Origin: Epiperipatus broadwayi
Lineage: Eukaryota > Onychophora > Udeonychophora > Euonychophora > Peripatidae
Length of the DNA stretch: 64,000 bases
Direction of reading: 5' to 3'
Assembly: GCA_028023455.1 (NCBI GenBank)
Contig: JAQFVV010006273.1
Span: forward strand, 556,001-620,000
In this document: one piece after another, positions 48,383 to 60,644 of the stretch
How the letters are laid out: every line of letters begins with the position of its first letter
Position numbering within the stretch: the stretch's first letter is position 1
Translations under genes and position numbers: made by a program
Notes under the pieces: model-generated
The model's database searches: none
What the model was told of the DNA's origin: nothing
Seen by the model: the letters and a program-made list of their open reading frames with translations, nothing else

Positions 48383-48460
48383 GGGTTTGAACCCTACTTG
48401 GTGATTAGTAATGTCATTGGATAGTGAAGCATAAATCTGGATCACAGATTTATTGCTTCA
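48383..48460 (+). repeat. SINE-like B box with adjoining hairpin
   Basis: GGGTTTGAACCC (48383-48394) is a B-box-like motif followed by AGTAATGTCATTGG, a phrase also found just after the B box of the SINE at 12295. Directly after it TGAAGCATAAATCTG pairs with CAGATTTATTGCTTCA around loop GATCA (48425-48460, one bulge). It is probably a SINE fragment, or the edge of another repeat. Confidence 0.45.
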
Positions 48461-48649
48461 TCTTCAGGTTCCAAGGTGACAAAAGCAACTGAGTTTGTTA
48501 AATCTATTTCACTGTAAACATTATTAAGCATGTCTTTACCCATTAACCTTTAGTAAATTTGTAAACATTTCTCACCTGTAATCAATGTTAATGATATAAT
48601 GATGGTATGTTAGTATAATAATTATGAGTTAGTGTTACATTATAGATTA

Positions 48650-51600
48650 TTTATAGTTACAAGTGAGTGTCATCCCATGTCATTATCCAATTTTGGATCC
48701 TTGAGTTTCCTCCCATCATTTCTATGTCCTTATAAGTTGATCCATTTTCCTTCTCGCCATCACTTGTAGAGTTTGATCCTGGATTTCCAGGTTTTGGGGC
48801 TGCATCTGTACTAGATGACTTAATATGTTGGCTACCACATTTTCAGGACCCAGACAATATATCACAGTAGAACTTTTGCAAAGTCAGGCTCCACCTTATA
48901 AGTCTGTCATTAGTTAAGAAGCTCTTATTAAGAAATTTCAGATCTTTGTGGTCCATAATGTGATAATTTCAGATCTCAAAAAAAAAAACTTTGAATATGT
49001 GATATTATGTGATATGCACATAGTATAGTGAGTTTCTTGTTTGGTAGTTGTGAAATTCACTTCAGCCCCTTTTAAAGTATGACTGCTAAGGATTTGGTGA
49101 TAACCAATATCATCCACTCAAAAAACCACTGCACCCAATCCTTTTCTGCTACTGTCCATTTGACATAAAATGGATGTTTAAAGTTTAGTTGGTGGAGCAT
49201 GACAGTATCGAGAAATTTAATCTTTATGATGCTGAAGTCTTGGTTGATCTTTATGCAGTAAATCTACCATGCTGGCTGTTTCTTGAGTAATACCTGGGTA
49301 AAACTTGTGATATAAATTTCAGAGTCTGAGTGAATATGTTGATTGCCTCTATCTTATCAGGGTGCACCTTGATGCTGTATTCATCTATTAAATGACCAGG
49401 GAAAGAGATTTGCTTAATGGCAAGATATTTCTAAATTGATCATGATATTTTTGTGGGCGCCTTCATGGAAAAATTTGTCCAAATATTTCAAATGTTCGGT
49501 GGGGTCTTTGGACACGATGATGATGTTGTTGACATAGTAAATCATATGTCTCTGCAGAAGTTCAGATAAGACCCAACTCAGACATTGCATAAACTCAGTG
49601 CTGCTGTTGATGAGCCCCAAAAGTACTCTTTTGAAAATATAGTCTATCCATTTTAGCAAAATGTGGTATAATTCCAATTATGCAGGACCAGTAATGTGGG
49701 GAAAAGGTCTGTCCAGCTAATCAGTCCAATATTTCATGGGTAGCTGATGGTACATCTTTCTCTAAGATAGTCATACTGCTTGACCTTGGGCATCTAGGCA
49801 TAGTCAAAGGTCACCATTTTTCTTCTTAACAACTACAAGGGAGTATTTTGCTCAATAATATTGTATCTATTCAATCATTTGGCAGATCTGGTCCTTGTTT
49901 AGACATATGATTCTTCTTTTACTTGAATTCAGTGTATGTAGTCCCTGATTTCTCCTGGAGTATTGGAGAACACCCTCAGGTGATCTGCCAGAATTTTTTT
50001 CATTCATTGCTAATGTGTCAATGCCAATGTATTGACTTTTGTGGCTACGAGTGCTGGATCCATGAATTGTATTAAACTCATACATACTGCTTATGCTTGC
50101 TCTTGAATGTCAAATATTATAAGTTCCTTTTGTATTGTGCTTACCTGGTTGGTATAATTGATGATACAATCATGCTGGATCAAGAAATTATACCCTAGCA
50201 CCATATCTTATAGCAATTCTGACATCACTAGGAAGTTATGCCTGATCAGCTTACTATGGAACATAACTTCCAGCCACATTTGATAGTTTTTGCTTGTTGT
50301 CTTTCTTCCATTGATCAATATCAACTGAAAGGGTGAGTAGGAAGTTGCACCAAAGCCCTTTCTTGGCCTTAAGTTTCTGAATCCACACTTTTGAAATAAT
50401 AGATACTTGGCTATCAGAATCCAATAATGCCAATTTATACTAGGTGGCTATGCTAACTTTGATAGTTGGATACACTTTAATGGGTCCATCTGCCAGGACA
50501 TCTTCCCATTTCATGGACAATTGTGGCTGTAGTCTCTAAAACAGGTCAAACTGTTCCTCTATTTATTTGATTGACCAGGTAGGGATAATATTTTTGAGTT
50601 ACAGGAAGTTCCAAAACCTTTCCATCATAACTTCTTTTTATCACTATTTGGTTCAGATCCCTTCCTTGCATGAAATTTTCTCAGTTGTTGTCCACTCAAA
50701 TCATTTGGACTCTTAGTTCATCAATTCTCTGGGTCTTTCCCGGTGGTTCATGAGTAAGATGCTATAATGAAACAAAGTCAGGAAATGGGACATCTCCTTG
50801 ATGTCAGAAATCTGGCTTCCAACATCATCCTTGGCAACCAGGCCAGCATATTATACCATATTGTCCAAAGATGAAAATGGTATCAATGAATGAAATTTGG
50901 TCACTTGCTATAAAAAAAATTGTCTCTTTATGGTTAATGTTATACTTCTCTGTCAAGAGGGTATGTAGGATTCCATCCTGCCTCATTCCAATGATTTTGT
51001 AGTAAAGATGCTTTATAATCACCAAATGTCACTGGTTTACCTTGAAGTGAATTTTTGGCAGTCCCTTTTAAATTGTGACTGGCAATGGCTACTTGTTCCT
51101 CTGGCTATCTGGGTTAAAAAAGAATAATTCTTTTAAACTTTCCAAGTGATCTTGAGGACAGCCCCCTGGTTCTCCATGAAAAACTTGCACTTGAGTAAAT
51201 TGGGCTATATTGGAGTGCCCACCATGGTAACTAGTTTGCATGGGCTGGTGGCAATCTCAGTATTTGTGGGCTCTCCACTCGATATTCTTTTTTAAAGATT
51301 TTACTTTTTTGTTCTCCATTGTTCTTGTAGGGTGGAACCTGAATCTGTCCTAACTCCAAATGTATTGGATCTTGTTCTTGTGTGGATTCTGGCCTTATTT
51401 TTATTTGATCGAGTTCCTGAAAGAGGTCGTCCAGTCATTTTAAGATCCAGTTGCATTTTCTTCTGTATTTCTTGCAGGCTAGTTTTGATAACTTGTATCT
51501 GTTTCCAGGATGTCTCCCATTCATGCTTGGAATTCTCTCTGAGCTCACAATCTTTTCTTGCATATCATTTTGTAACACCACAGTTCTTTTAATTTATCCT

Positions 51601-51780
51601 CCTAACTCATAATGTTTTGATGCATATCCCCTATGATGGAGTCACAATGTTGTACCTGATCTTGCAGTCACCCTTAACATCATGCATAACTACCAGTTTC
51701 TTTGAAAATTTGCTTTACCCAGTCCTCCATCTTTTGACTTTGCTCTAAAAGGGGGGTTAGCTTCTTGCTTATAACCCATA
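48650..51780 (-). pseudogene. Ty3/gypsy gag-pol remains, copy 1 (no LTRs seen)
   Basis: On the minus strand the order is complete from gag to RNase H. A gag-like region with a possible coiled coil and the box PQDHLESLKELFFFNPD lies at about 51780-50650. A protease has ALLDSDSQVS (about 50430), in which the catalytic DSG is DSD. Reverse transcriptase follows with VVKKK and LCLDAQGQ (about 49800), FKRVLLGLINSSTEF (about 49630) and YYVNNIII (about 49530), the YVDD box with both Asp changed to Asn. Then comes VHPDKIEAI (about 49365), and an RNase H with MDHKDLKFLNKS and NDRLIRWSLTLQKF (about 48960-48880) and NVVANILSHL near 48830. Many stops and frame changes are present. The integrase and LTRs are not recognised. 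The RNase H boxes are close to those of copy 2, so the two are related families. Confidence 0.8.
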
Positions 51781-52385
51781 GTTATGAAAAGACTCGATCT
51801 CTGTATTTGAGATTCCTCAGACCTTATGCCAAAATAGAAGAAATGTAAAGGTAGCTTCCAAAACATTAACTTAAGAGGAAAAAGGGTTGAAAGTTATTAC
51901 TTTCATTCAATTGACCTCCCGCTGAGTGAGACAGACTAGGAACCACAATCTACCTATTGAGAGGGTTAAAACAATCATACATGCCCCTAATAAATGAAGA
52001 GGAGGTTTGAGAAAATAAAACTAAAGGCTATTATATTTTGTACTAGTCTATCACAATTTAATTATAGTTTCATGACATAAGTAGGGCTAATAACAAAATG
52101 GGTCATGAGCCAGAAGCTAAGTAAAATAGTCTGTAATATCCAGATTGCTCTTTATAACAAAAAGGAATGTGAGATACAATTAAGTCTATATTATCTTACT
52201 TACTAAGACTTAAATAGAACATATAGCACTGCTTTGAAACTAGCACTTTTTTAAGAGAAAAGTATCAAGCACACAAAAACTGAATTACACAAAATATAAA
52301 TAAAAAAATTGAAACATATGTATAGTTAAAAAACAAAAACAAATTTAAAGCAATAAAATTATTCAAATTGTAGAACATAAGGTAC
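51781..52385. other. Sequence between the two Ty3/gypsy copies
   Basis: There is no coding motif. By position it should include the leader or 5' LTR of copy 1, but no LTR partner could be found downstream of copy 1, so this is unproven. Confidence 0.35.
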
Positions 52386-53146
52386 TTTAACAAATCAGTT
52401 AAACGCCAGTGCACTAGACTTGTCAAGTGTGTTTCGTTGATCTGGATTCACTGACAGTAAGCTTAGGTGAGTCAATTAGTGGTTTTTTTGTAATTGGTTA
52501 TTATGGCAAATTATGGTATGAGAAAATGTCCTTGTGGTAAGTTTAGTGTTCATTCTAAGTAGAATAATTGCAGGATCAGTTTTCTTCAGAATATGCAGGA
52601 ATCATTCTGTCGGAGTTTTTTTGGCAAGAATAGTTTGTACAAGTATCTACCAAAGTTGGTGCAACTATCATACAATAGCCTGATTAAGCATTTTATAGCT
52701 GAATCTCTCATATCTGAAACAATTACAAAACTTCTTTTCATAATTAAAATTCATAAAATTTTTCATCTCACTAACAATAGCTATCTAATTAAAGAACATA
52801 AATTGCCTTTTACAGATCTAAGGATTAACAAATTAACAATTCTTTTCTTCTTTTCTTTCTTTTCAATTAATTATTCTTATCAATTTAAATCCCAAATCTG
52901 AAAAGCAATTTACTTATACAATTTACTTTTATATATATATATAAAACTAATCTTAGTCCCTTTTTTTTTTCAAAATTAAAAACTAAATATAGATGTGATA
53001 TTAAATATAACTCCCATGTATATATATATTGGTACAAGCATAAAAAAAAACTTTTAATCAAGTATTATAACAAAATCTAATTTATAGTAATTTATTTTTA
53101 GCCCTGTACTACCAACTTTGTAATGGTCTTTTAAGCATGCATTACA
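52386..53146 (-). repeat. 3' LTR of Ty3/gypsy copy 2
   Basis: It matches 60803-61638 over its length, including GTGCACTAG, TCTGGATTCACTGA, CCTTGTGGTAAGTTTAGTG and TTTTAAGCATGCATTACA at the high end (the LTR start TGTAATGC on the minus strand). It lacks about 60 bp present in the other LTR, between two GGCA repeats. Just inside the LTR a C/A tract (G-rich on the minus strand, then GTGATGGAGAGGCAG) is a plausible polypurine tract for plus-strand priming. Confidence 0.85.
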
Positions 53147-56100
53147 ACTGCCTCTCCATCACCCCCCCCCCCCAAAAAAAAAAACTTAGCTGACTTTACT
53201 CTGCCTACCATTCGCAAGTTTTTCCTAAGTTTGTTTTTCTCTTTTGTTTTCCCTGAGTTTGACTCCTTAAGTCTACCTCCTATTTCCTATCTTTTAAGTA
53301 GCTGGCCAGAGGCTTCATGCATTATAAGATCTATAAATCCCATGCCCATCTTCCAATACAAAAACATTCAAACCCCTTTTGAAAGGTCCATTGTATACTG
53401 GAAAATTTTCTTATATTGATGCTGGGTCAGATTGCTGATGTGAGGTTTTCTTACAAAAACCAAGTCTCCTACCTTGATTCTCCAGAGTCATCAATTTCCT
53501 CTCGAATCTACACGGACGGTCATCAATTTCCTCTCTTAACATGTAATTCACCCATATGTTTCAACTTTATTCAAGCCTTTCTTTCATCCAATTCTTTATC
53601 AATTTTCTCCCAATCTACAGGCAAGGGAGTCTTTATCAGCATTGGATATTTCTGTCCAAAATGTAATCTGATGGGGGCAAACCCTGTAGATTCATTCTGC
53701 ATCCAATTTTATGTAATTAGTGATGTTTTATGTCTGATTCACCATTCACAGTGATTTTTGCTAACATACAGCTGTGAAATAAACAGTTTAACTCACTCAT
53801 GGCTCTCTCACAGGGGTTAGATTGGGTATTACAAATACATGTTAATACATGTTCAATGCCCTGTCACTGAATCCCTTTTTTTCCGTGATGAGATTTAAAA
53901 AGATGTCCCATGGTCTGGAAGTATCATCTGGAGTTTACTGATCTTAGGAAACTAATGCTTGTGCAAGATCCAGATAGTATCTCGAGTCTCCACCTTTCTT
54001 AATGGATATGCATATACATATTTGGAAAATATGTCATACATTACAACTAAATATCGGTAATGTTAAGGCCCATAAAAGTCTATGTCCAGCAATTCATTAG
54101 GGTTATGTGCTAAAATAGGCTGTAAGATCCCAGTAAATCTCATTTACATGTTTAGTTTGTGAACACACGACCTTTTCCCAAAACTGAAACAACATTTGAA
54201 TATAAACTTGGCCAGTAAAATACTTCCCAGAATATATGCTCTACCTTACATGGGCCAAAGTGTCCATAAAGGCAATGTATGTAGTCTATAAGTTTGTTCC
54301 TGAATCTCTAGGTTATATGGATTCTCAACAACTCTTTCTCCATGGCAACGCTGTATTGCAATACACCATTTTTTATTCTATAGGCTTCATATTTTCCCAA
54401 CGTCACTGTGTCACTGGGGTCAGAAGTTTCTATTCCTTTTTTATTGTCCTAATTTGCTGGTCTCCTGTATTTCAGGTAGTCTTAGTAATTGTTGCTCTAC
54501 AAACTCATCTATGGCCAATGTGAATGTTGCAATACTCAGATTGTTGGGCTTGAGATAATGTGGGGTCAGATCTATGGGATAGTGACTCAAAATATCTGCC
54601 ACAATATTTTCCTTGCCTTTCCAATATAGAATTTTATACTGGAATTTCTGTAACATAAGATTCCATTGTATCAATCGGTCATTCGATAAGTAACTGCTGT
54701 TAAGAAATTCCAAGCTCTTATGGTCCATGATTACAACAATCTCTGACCTAAGCAAGAATTGTACATACAACACACTGTTAAGTTGCTGTTTGTCAATTTG
54801 AAATAACACTACCCTGAGTCTTTGCCTGCTACTGTCAGTCTGGATATGAAAAGGTTGTAAAAAGTCAGGTTAGTCTGGAACCACCCGTTCCAATAACTTT
54901 TAATGTGTTGAAATTCCTGCTCCTGTTTGGACTCCCATTCCCATTTTTGGTCTTTTGTTAATAACTGAACCAAATTTGCAGCATCTAATACAAAATTTTT
55001 GTACAATCTATGATAAAAATTGCATAATACCAGAAAAAACCACACCTGATGCCTATTAGTGGGTGTAGGAAAATGTATCGCTATTAGTTTCCCTGGATGT
55101 GGTTTAATGCTCTCTTTTCATATTAAAAACCTAAAAATGCAACCTCCTCCTGGACCAGACAACTTTTTTTGTAAATTGATGGTAATGTTTCTCTGTTAAC
55201 ACTCCAGTAAAAACATTTTCAAGAGTTTCATATGTTATTCCATATTTTTAGATGTGATGACTATGTATATACATCACAATCAGGTTCTTGATTTTGTCTG
55301 ATAACACTTGATCCAAACACTTTAGAAATCCTGAACTGCTATTGATTAATCCTAAAGGCATATACTTAAACACATATGTTTATCCTCCATAGCAGAAGCC
55401 AGTATATTTGTGGTCAGATGGGTGTAGAGGGATCTGCCAGTAACTGGAGATCAAGTCCATCATAGAGAAAATGGTTTTCCTTTGAAATTTTGAAAGAAGT
55501 TCCATTATTGTAGGAGGAATGTTTCTTTCCAAACAGTAATGACATTTAACCTCCGGGCATCCAAACATATTGTAACAGATCCATCTTTCTTCTTTACCAC
55601 TACCAATGGAATAATGTATGGTGATGTGTGCTTTCCAATGACTCCCTATTCAATCATTTGCTGTATTTGAAGATCTACCTCAGCCTTATATTGAAATAGA
55701 ATGGGGTATGAATGACCCAATGGCTTTTATCTTTAACTTGAATGTGATGCACCTACCCCTCAATGATCTTAGGCCTATTTGAATAAACTGAATAAAACTC
55801 CCTCAACAGTTCCATTAGAGGGTGTTGTTCTATTCCTTTTAAAATAGATTGTGTCATGGTATTTTGCATTTCCACAGTATCCCTCACTTGCTAAATGCAC
55901 TGTACCTGAAGTGGCTTATAATTAATTCTTCAGCCTTTCAAATGGCATCAAAACTTCTTGGCAAAGAACTGAACCTTTGTTGTAATCCAACACACATCTA
56001 TGCATAAGAGTAAGCATTATCAAAAAGACATGGTCTAATACTATCTTACCCAGATACTACTGTAATCATACCTGTTTGGTTTCAATATTTGCCTTCTTGT

Positions 56101-56920
56101 CATTGGCCAGAATCACCTGCATTCTCTTTATTGGCAGTGTATACAAAAGTGGCTGGTCTCCTTTTATTTTCACATAAAACTTACTAGAGCAATGACAATT
56201 GACTTCCTAAATCAATCAATGCTTCTGTAATGATATCTCCAGTTTTTATACTGATAACAAGGCAAGTCTGCATAGCTCCATTCCATGCTGGTTATTATTG
56301 GTCCACCACCACATTAGCTAGTCCTACTGCTTTATTTTTTTATTGGAGCTGGTGGTTGACTCTTTTGACCCATTACTATCAAAATTACCCAATCACCCTG
56401 CATTGTTCTTTTTTTTCTTTTCCACACCTCTTGGGCCTGATTATGCTCTATTTCATTTAAGTTTGACCATTTCTTCAAAGTTAATGTTGCTACTATCCAA
56501 CATGGTCTGCTGTATATCCCCTTGCTCAATACTAATCAGCATACCAGCCTCTCAGATAAAGCTATCAATGACTTCAGCCTTGCTGCTTGTCTGCAGAAAA
56601 ACTAGGTGTAAGTTTCTCCAATACCCCTAGTATATCTTTCTTGTGCTATATTGATGAAGATATGATACTGCTTTTCTTCACACCAAAAGTGTGCACTAAT
56701 TTACATCTGTAATCCCAAAAAGTCTGTGGCTTAGTCTTTAAAATATGCCACCAATTCTCAGCCATCCCTTGTAAATAGTGACATGCAATTGTCACTTGTT
56801 TAGTCGCCTGCCAATTATGAAATCATCTCTTGTAGACTCTCCAAATGCTCTAATAGGCTTTCTCAAATATCAGCCCTAAAAGATTTTATTTGCCAATCTA
56901 TTTTTGCCATGATGCTGATA
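53147..56920 (-). pseudogene. Ty3/gypsy gag-pol remains, copy 2
   Basis: On the minus strand from the high end: gag starting near 56912 (MAKIDWQIKSF) with QATKQVTIACHYLQGMAENW (about 56800), the typical gag helix. The protease site reads EALIDLGSQLS (about 56215), where DSG/DTG is DLG. Reverse transcriptase has IPPTIMELLSKF, FSMMDLISSYWQIPLH and YTGFCYGG (55568-55380), and its YVDD box is lost (MYIHSHH). Next are KNFVLDAANLVQLLTKDQKWEW (shown here in part as NFVLDAANLVQLLTKDQ, about 55000) and an RNase H with IMDHKSLEFLN and NDRLIQWNLMLQKF plus NIVADILSHY. Integrase follows, with an H..H zinc region and GHFGPCKVEHIFWEVFYWPS (about 54230) and remains of the Asp boxes. Near 53440 is VGDLVFVRKPH, typical of the integrase end. 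Stops occur throughout. Confidence 0.85.
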
Positions 56921-56924
56921 AAAT

Positions 56925-57571
56925 GAAGAACATTGAGATGTTTAGAAATGAATTGATAAATGCAAAATATAGGAGGAGGTCAATTGATAACATTATCAGA
57001 AATTTTAAAAACAACCTCACTCGAGATAACACATAGAATAAACCTCGAATTTTGTTGCCATATATTAAAAATATACACAAAGATTTATATACAATCACTG
57101 AAGATGATTTTAGCATGTGTTACCTCTCTCCCCCCAATTTCCACAAAAGCATTAACATTAAAGACTACATTCTCCCAATGCAAGCCCAGCAGGCCGTTTA
57201 CAAGATTGCATGCAGTAACAATAATTGCTTTGCATCATATTATGGTGAGACTAGGGCATCCATCCACACAAGACTTGCATAACATAAATATGCATACAAC
57301 AAGGCTCTGGCTGATCCATCTCACTCTTCTGTTTTTGTGCAGCATGCAGCTACTACAGGGCAGCAGTACATGCAGGATAACCCTCATGTGGTGTACAGTA
57401 AGTGGCATAAGTTGCAAAGGAAGATCAAGGAGGCATATTTTAACATCTCTGACATCCATGCCATGAATAAAAAATAAACATTTTACACCATCCCTAGAAA
57501 GTGGCAAATCTAGATCAACAAAAATCTAGGTCAACAAAAATTTAATCAACCTTAATTTACATAATTTACAT
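56925..57571 (+). pseudogene. Penelope-like element, C-terminal GIY-YIG part
   Basis: On the plus strand, RILLPYIKNIHKDLY (about 57040) matches the linker of Penelope proteins. KDYILPMQAQQAVYKIACSN, then a short gap and SYYGETRASIHTRL (57160-57280) make up a GIY-YIG endonuclease (Y.I.C..C...Y.GET.R....R). The next codon but one is TAA at 57280-57282, where a Glu before His is expected (EH box). Beyond it the same frame continues HKYAYNKALADPSHSSVFVQH and RKIKEAYFNI to a stop near 57476, completing the domain. An earlier TAG (about 57036) also interrupts. The element is 5'-truncated and inserted next to the Ty3/gypsy gag. Its 3' end continues beyond the Merlin insertion, probably to about 60800. 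Confidence 0.75.
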
Positions 57572-57849
57572 GGTACTTACGGATAATTCAACCGATGACG
57601 TATTTGACCTTCCGATTTCCCTTCTGGTAGACATCAACGTTTTTTGCATGACAACATTGTCATGGCAACCAAGTGACTGGCGTGATTAATCCATCAGAAA
57701 GTCATTTTTTTTTACCCGTGAGATTTAAAATTCGGAGAGAGGTTTGGGAAATTTTTTGATTTTTCTGTCTATTGTGATTTTGCAATCCACGGCATCACAA
57801 TGACTTTTTTGAGCTCTTCTACTTTGTGATATTTGCATTATTTGCATTT

Positions 57850-58739
57850 ATGATGGCTGAAGCTACAAGAACCTTATTTACTTTACCAAGTACGGAGGAA
57901 GAAGCGATCATCTTCTTACAAAACTGTGAACTTCTCCCCAAAAGGAAATTGTGTCAAAATGGTCATGAAATGAAAAAGTATGTTTACAATTCGGGACCTA
58001 ATTCGGTGAAACAATGGCAATGCAACTTGAAAGATTGTCTATCCCAAATCGCAATGAGAAAAGGCACATGGTTCGTTGGCTCCAAAATGACTTTCGTGAC
58101 CGCTATACGTTTCATCTACAGTTGGTCCAAACAATTAACATCCATAACATTTTGTGCAGAGGAATTGAATATTTCAGACAAAACTGTTATCAATTGGAAC
58201 AACTATCTCCGCAAAGTTTGTACCTGGAGATTGTTAAGAAATGAAAGCAGAAAATCGGAGGTCCCAACACAATCGTGGAAATCGACGAAAGCCTCTTCAC
58301 AAAACAGAAGAACAATGCTGGAAGAGTCCTACCACAGCAATGGCTATTTGGTGGCATATGCAGAGAGACTGAGGAATGTTTTATTGGAGCCATTTGAGAT
58401 CGAAGTGCGTCTACTCTCATGCAAGAAATTTTGCAAAATGTACACGAAGACTCGACTATCTACAGTGATTGCTGGAAGGGATATAAGAGCGAAGAGTTAG
58501 CTGAGGCTGGATACGAACACCATCGTGTTAATCAAACATACAACTTTGTAGACCCCACAACTGGTGAAAATGTTGAAAGGTTGTGGGGTTTGGTCAAATG
58601 GCGTAATAAAAAACACAGAGGGACAGCACGTCAGCACCTGGACTCATATTTGAGCGAGTTTATGTGGAGGCAGTCGTATAAAGCTGATCCTTTCGCTGCG
58701 ATTTTGGAACATATATCCCAATTCAGTTCTCTGCAGTGA
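57850..58739 (+). pseudogene. Merlin transposase (IS1016/ISXO2-like DDE), one frameshift and one stop
   Basis: The first ATG in context is 57850. The N-terminal zinc ribbon has KLCQNGHEM and QWQCNLKDC (57940-58040). A helix-turn-helix-like part follows (AEELNISDKTVINWNNYLRK, about 58160-58215). Near 58240 the reading frame shifts; in the next frame [14 protein letters not shown] gives the first catalytic Asp (about 58275). An in-frame TGA lies at 58395-58397. After it [11 protein letters not shown] leads to [11 protein letters not shown] (second Asp, about 58460), then [20 protein letters not shown] with the catalytic Glu (about 58575), and FMWRQSY near the end (58660). All three catalytic residues survive, so about two small lesions separate this copy from an intact protein. 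It would cut and paste elements carrying the same ends. Confidence 0.85.
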
Positions 58740-58844
58740 ACGCTATTTGTAAGTAATTTTAATTTTTTTTCTAATAATTATAATTTTATAATTAATTATA
58801 TTATTGAATATAAACAATAAGTAATCCAAATGCATGTAAAAGTA

Positions 58845-60020
58845 AGGTCGCCATTAATGCCATATTCGCATTACATCTTTATTTTAAATGTACAAAAATT
58901 TTTTGGTAATATTTCTATAATGATCAAACTTCTACTTAATTATGTTTACTTTGTAAATAATTTTCAATAATTATTTAAACTCAAATTAGCAATATACAAT
59001 ATGTTTTTAAAATTACCAAATGTATGTAAAACTACGGCATGTGATGACACGTTTTATATAAGATCGCCATTAATGCTGGATTCGCATTAATTTTTTTTTT
59101 TTTAAATTTACAAAAAAATTTTGTTAATATTTCTACACTTATCAAACTTCCACTTAATTATGTTTAATTTGTAAATAATTTTCAATAATTTTTTAAACTC
59201 AAATTACCAATATACAGTACATTTTTAAAGTTACCAAATGTATGTGAAACTACGGCATGTGATGACACGTTTTATATAAGATCGCCATTAATGCAAGATT
59301 CGCATTAATTCGGGTAAAGTGTATTTTATCTGTTTTTTTTTTAATTTACAAACATTTTTTGTTAATATTTCTACACTTATCAAACTTCCACTTAATTATG
59401 TTTAATTTGTAAATAATTTTCAATAATTTTTTAAACTCTAATTACCAATATACAGTATGTTTTTAAAATTACCAAATGTATGTAAAACTACGGCATGTGA
59501 TGACACGTTTTATATAAGATCGCCATTAATGCTAGGTTCGCATTAATTTGGGTAAAGTGTATTTTATCTGTTTTTTTTTTAATTTACAAACATTTTTTGT
59601 TAATATTTCTACACTTATCAAACTTCCACTTAATTACGTTTAATTTGTAAATAATTTTCAATAATTTTTTAAACTCAAATTACCAATATACAGTACGTTT
59701 TTAAAATTACCAAATGTATGTAAAACTACGGCATGTGATGACACGTTTTATATAAGATCGCCATTAATGCTAGATTCGCATTAATTTGGGTAAAGTGTAT
59801 TTTATCTGTTTTTTTTTAAATTTACAAACATTTTTTGTTAATATTTCTACACTTATCAAACTTCCACTTAATTACGTTTAATTTGTAAATAATTTTCAAT
59901 AATTTTTTAAACTCAAATTACCAATATACAGTATGTTTTTAAAATTACCAAATGTATGTAATACTACGGCATGTCATGACACATTTTATACAAGATTGCC
60001 ATTAATGACAGATTCGCATT
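58845..60020. repeat. Tandem array inside Merlin, about 217-239-bp units
   Basis: The phrase GATCGCCATTAATGC recurs near 58845, 59062, 59280, 59518, 59757 and 59994 (slightly changed in the first and last). The spacing is about 217-218 bp for the first two intervals and 237-239 bp for the rest; the longer units gain about 20 bp around GGGTAAAGTG. Each unit also has ACGGCATGTGATGACACG and an 8-bp inverted repeat ATTAATGC/GCATTAAT with a 7-bp spacer. Unit-to-unit identity is high in the middle. No coding. It fills most of a possible intron (58749-60221). Confidence 0.85.
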
Positions 60021-60435
60021 AATTCGGGTAAAGTGTTTTTTAAATCAAATTAGCAATATACAGTATGTTTTTATATTTTGGGTGTGTGGACCTTATTTTG
60101 TATTTCATGCATGTAACTTTTCAATAATTTTTTGTTTTTATATTTTGTATTGACCTTATTTTGTATTTCATGCATGTAAATTTTCAATAATTTTTTGGTT
60201 TTTTTGTATTTTTTTTTTCAGGACCAAGAAACATGGTGGTGTTCATTTTCTGCCCGCCAAGAAGCCATCTAAAAAACCACATGACCGTATATTTTTTGTT
60301 AAATTTTTGTCTTTTTTTTATGTTTTCATGTTTAAATTTTTTTTAAAATTTTCATATTTTTTGCCAATTTTTTTTCTTTTTTATCACGTGACCTGTGTCA
60401 CATTTTTGTATTTTTTATGTTTTTTTTATCACGTG

Positions 60436-60625
60436 ATCAACCGATGACGTATTACCCTGAAGGCATATTGGTCTAATGTTGCGCTTTTTAACGTGACATG
60501 TTCACGTGATCTGTGGACACATTTTAGCGACTAAATGTGTCCGCAGATCACTTGGAGACGTTATCTTAAAAATTGCAACATTAGACCGATATGCCTTCAG
60601 GGTAATATGTCATCGGTTGAATTAT
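60436..60625. repeat. 190-bp palindrome at the right end of Merlin
   Basis: Two arms (about 60436-60528 and 60531-60625) are near-perfect reverse complements with a loop of about 3 nt. Each outer end carries the inner part of the Merlin terminal repeat (TCAACCGATGACRTATTACC), followed by CTGAAGGCATAT and GGTCTAATGTTGC, and near the tip TGATCTGYGGACACATTT. The left Merlin end lacks this structure. CACGTGA occurs three times between about 60387 and 60508. Confidence 0.9.
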
Positions 60626-60644
60626 GCACAAGTACCATTTACAT

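Larger units (their letters stand above)
57572..60636 (+). mobile_element. Merlin DNA transposon, complete with target duplication
   Basis: The 33-bp terminal inverted repeats (57572-57604 and 60604-60636) agree at 29 positions. Both begin GGTACTT and share ATAATTCAACCGATGAC. A perfect 8-bp duplication ATTTACAT flanks them (57564-57571 and 60637-60644); an 8-9 bp duplication is typical of Merlin. Inside are a Merlin/IS1016-type transposase (57850-58739), a tandem array (58845-60020) and a 190-bp palindrome at the right end. The duplication is intact and the transposase has only about two lesions, so insertion is fairly recent. It split the Penelope-like fragment, which itself lies in the Ty3/gypsy element. 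Confidence 0.9.
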
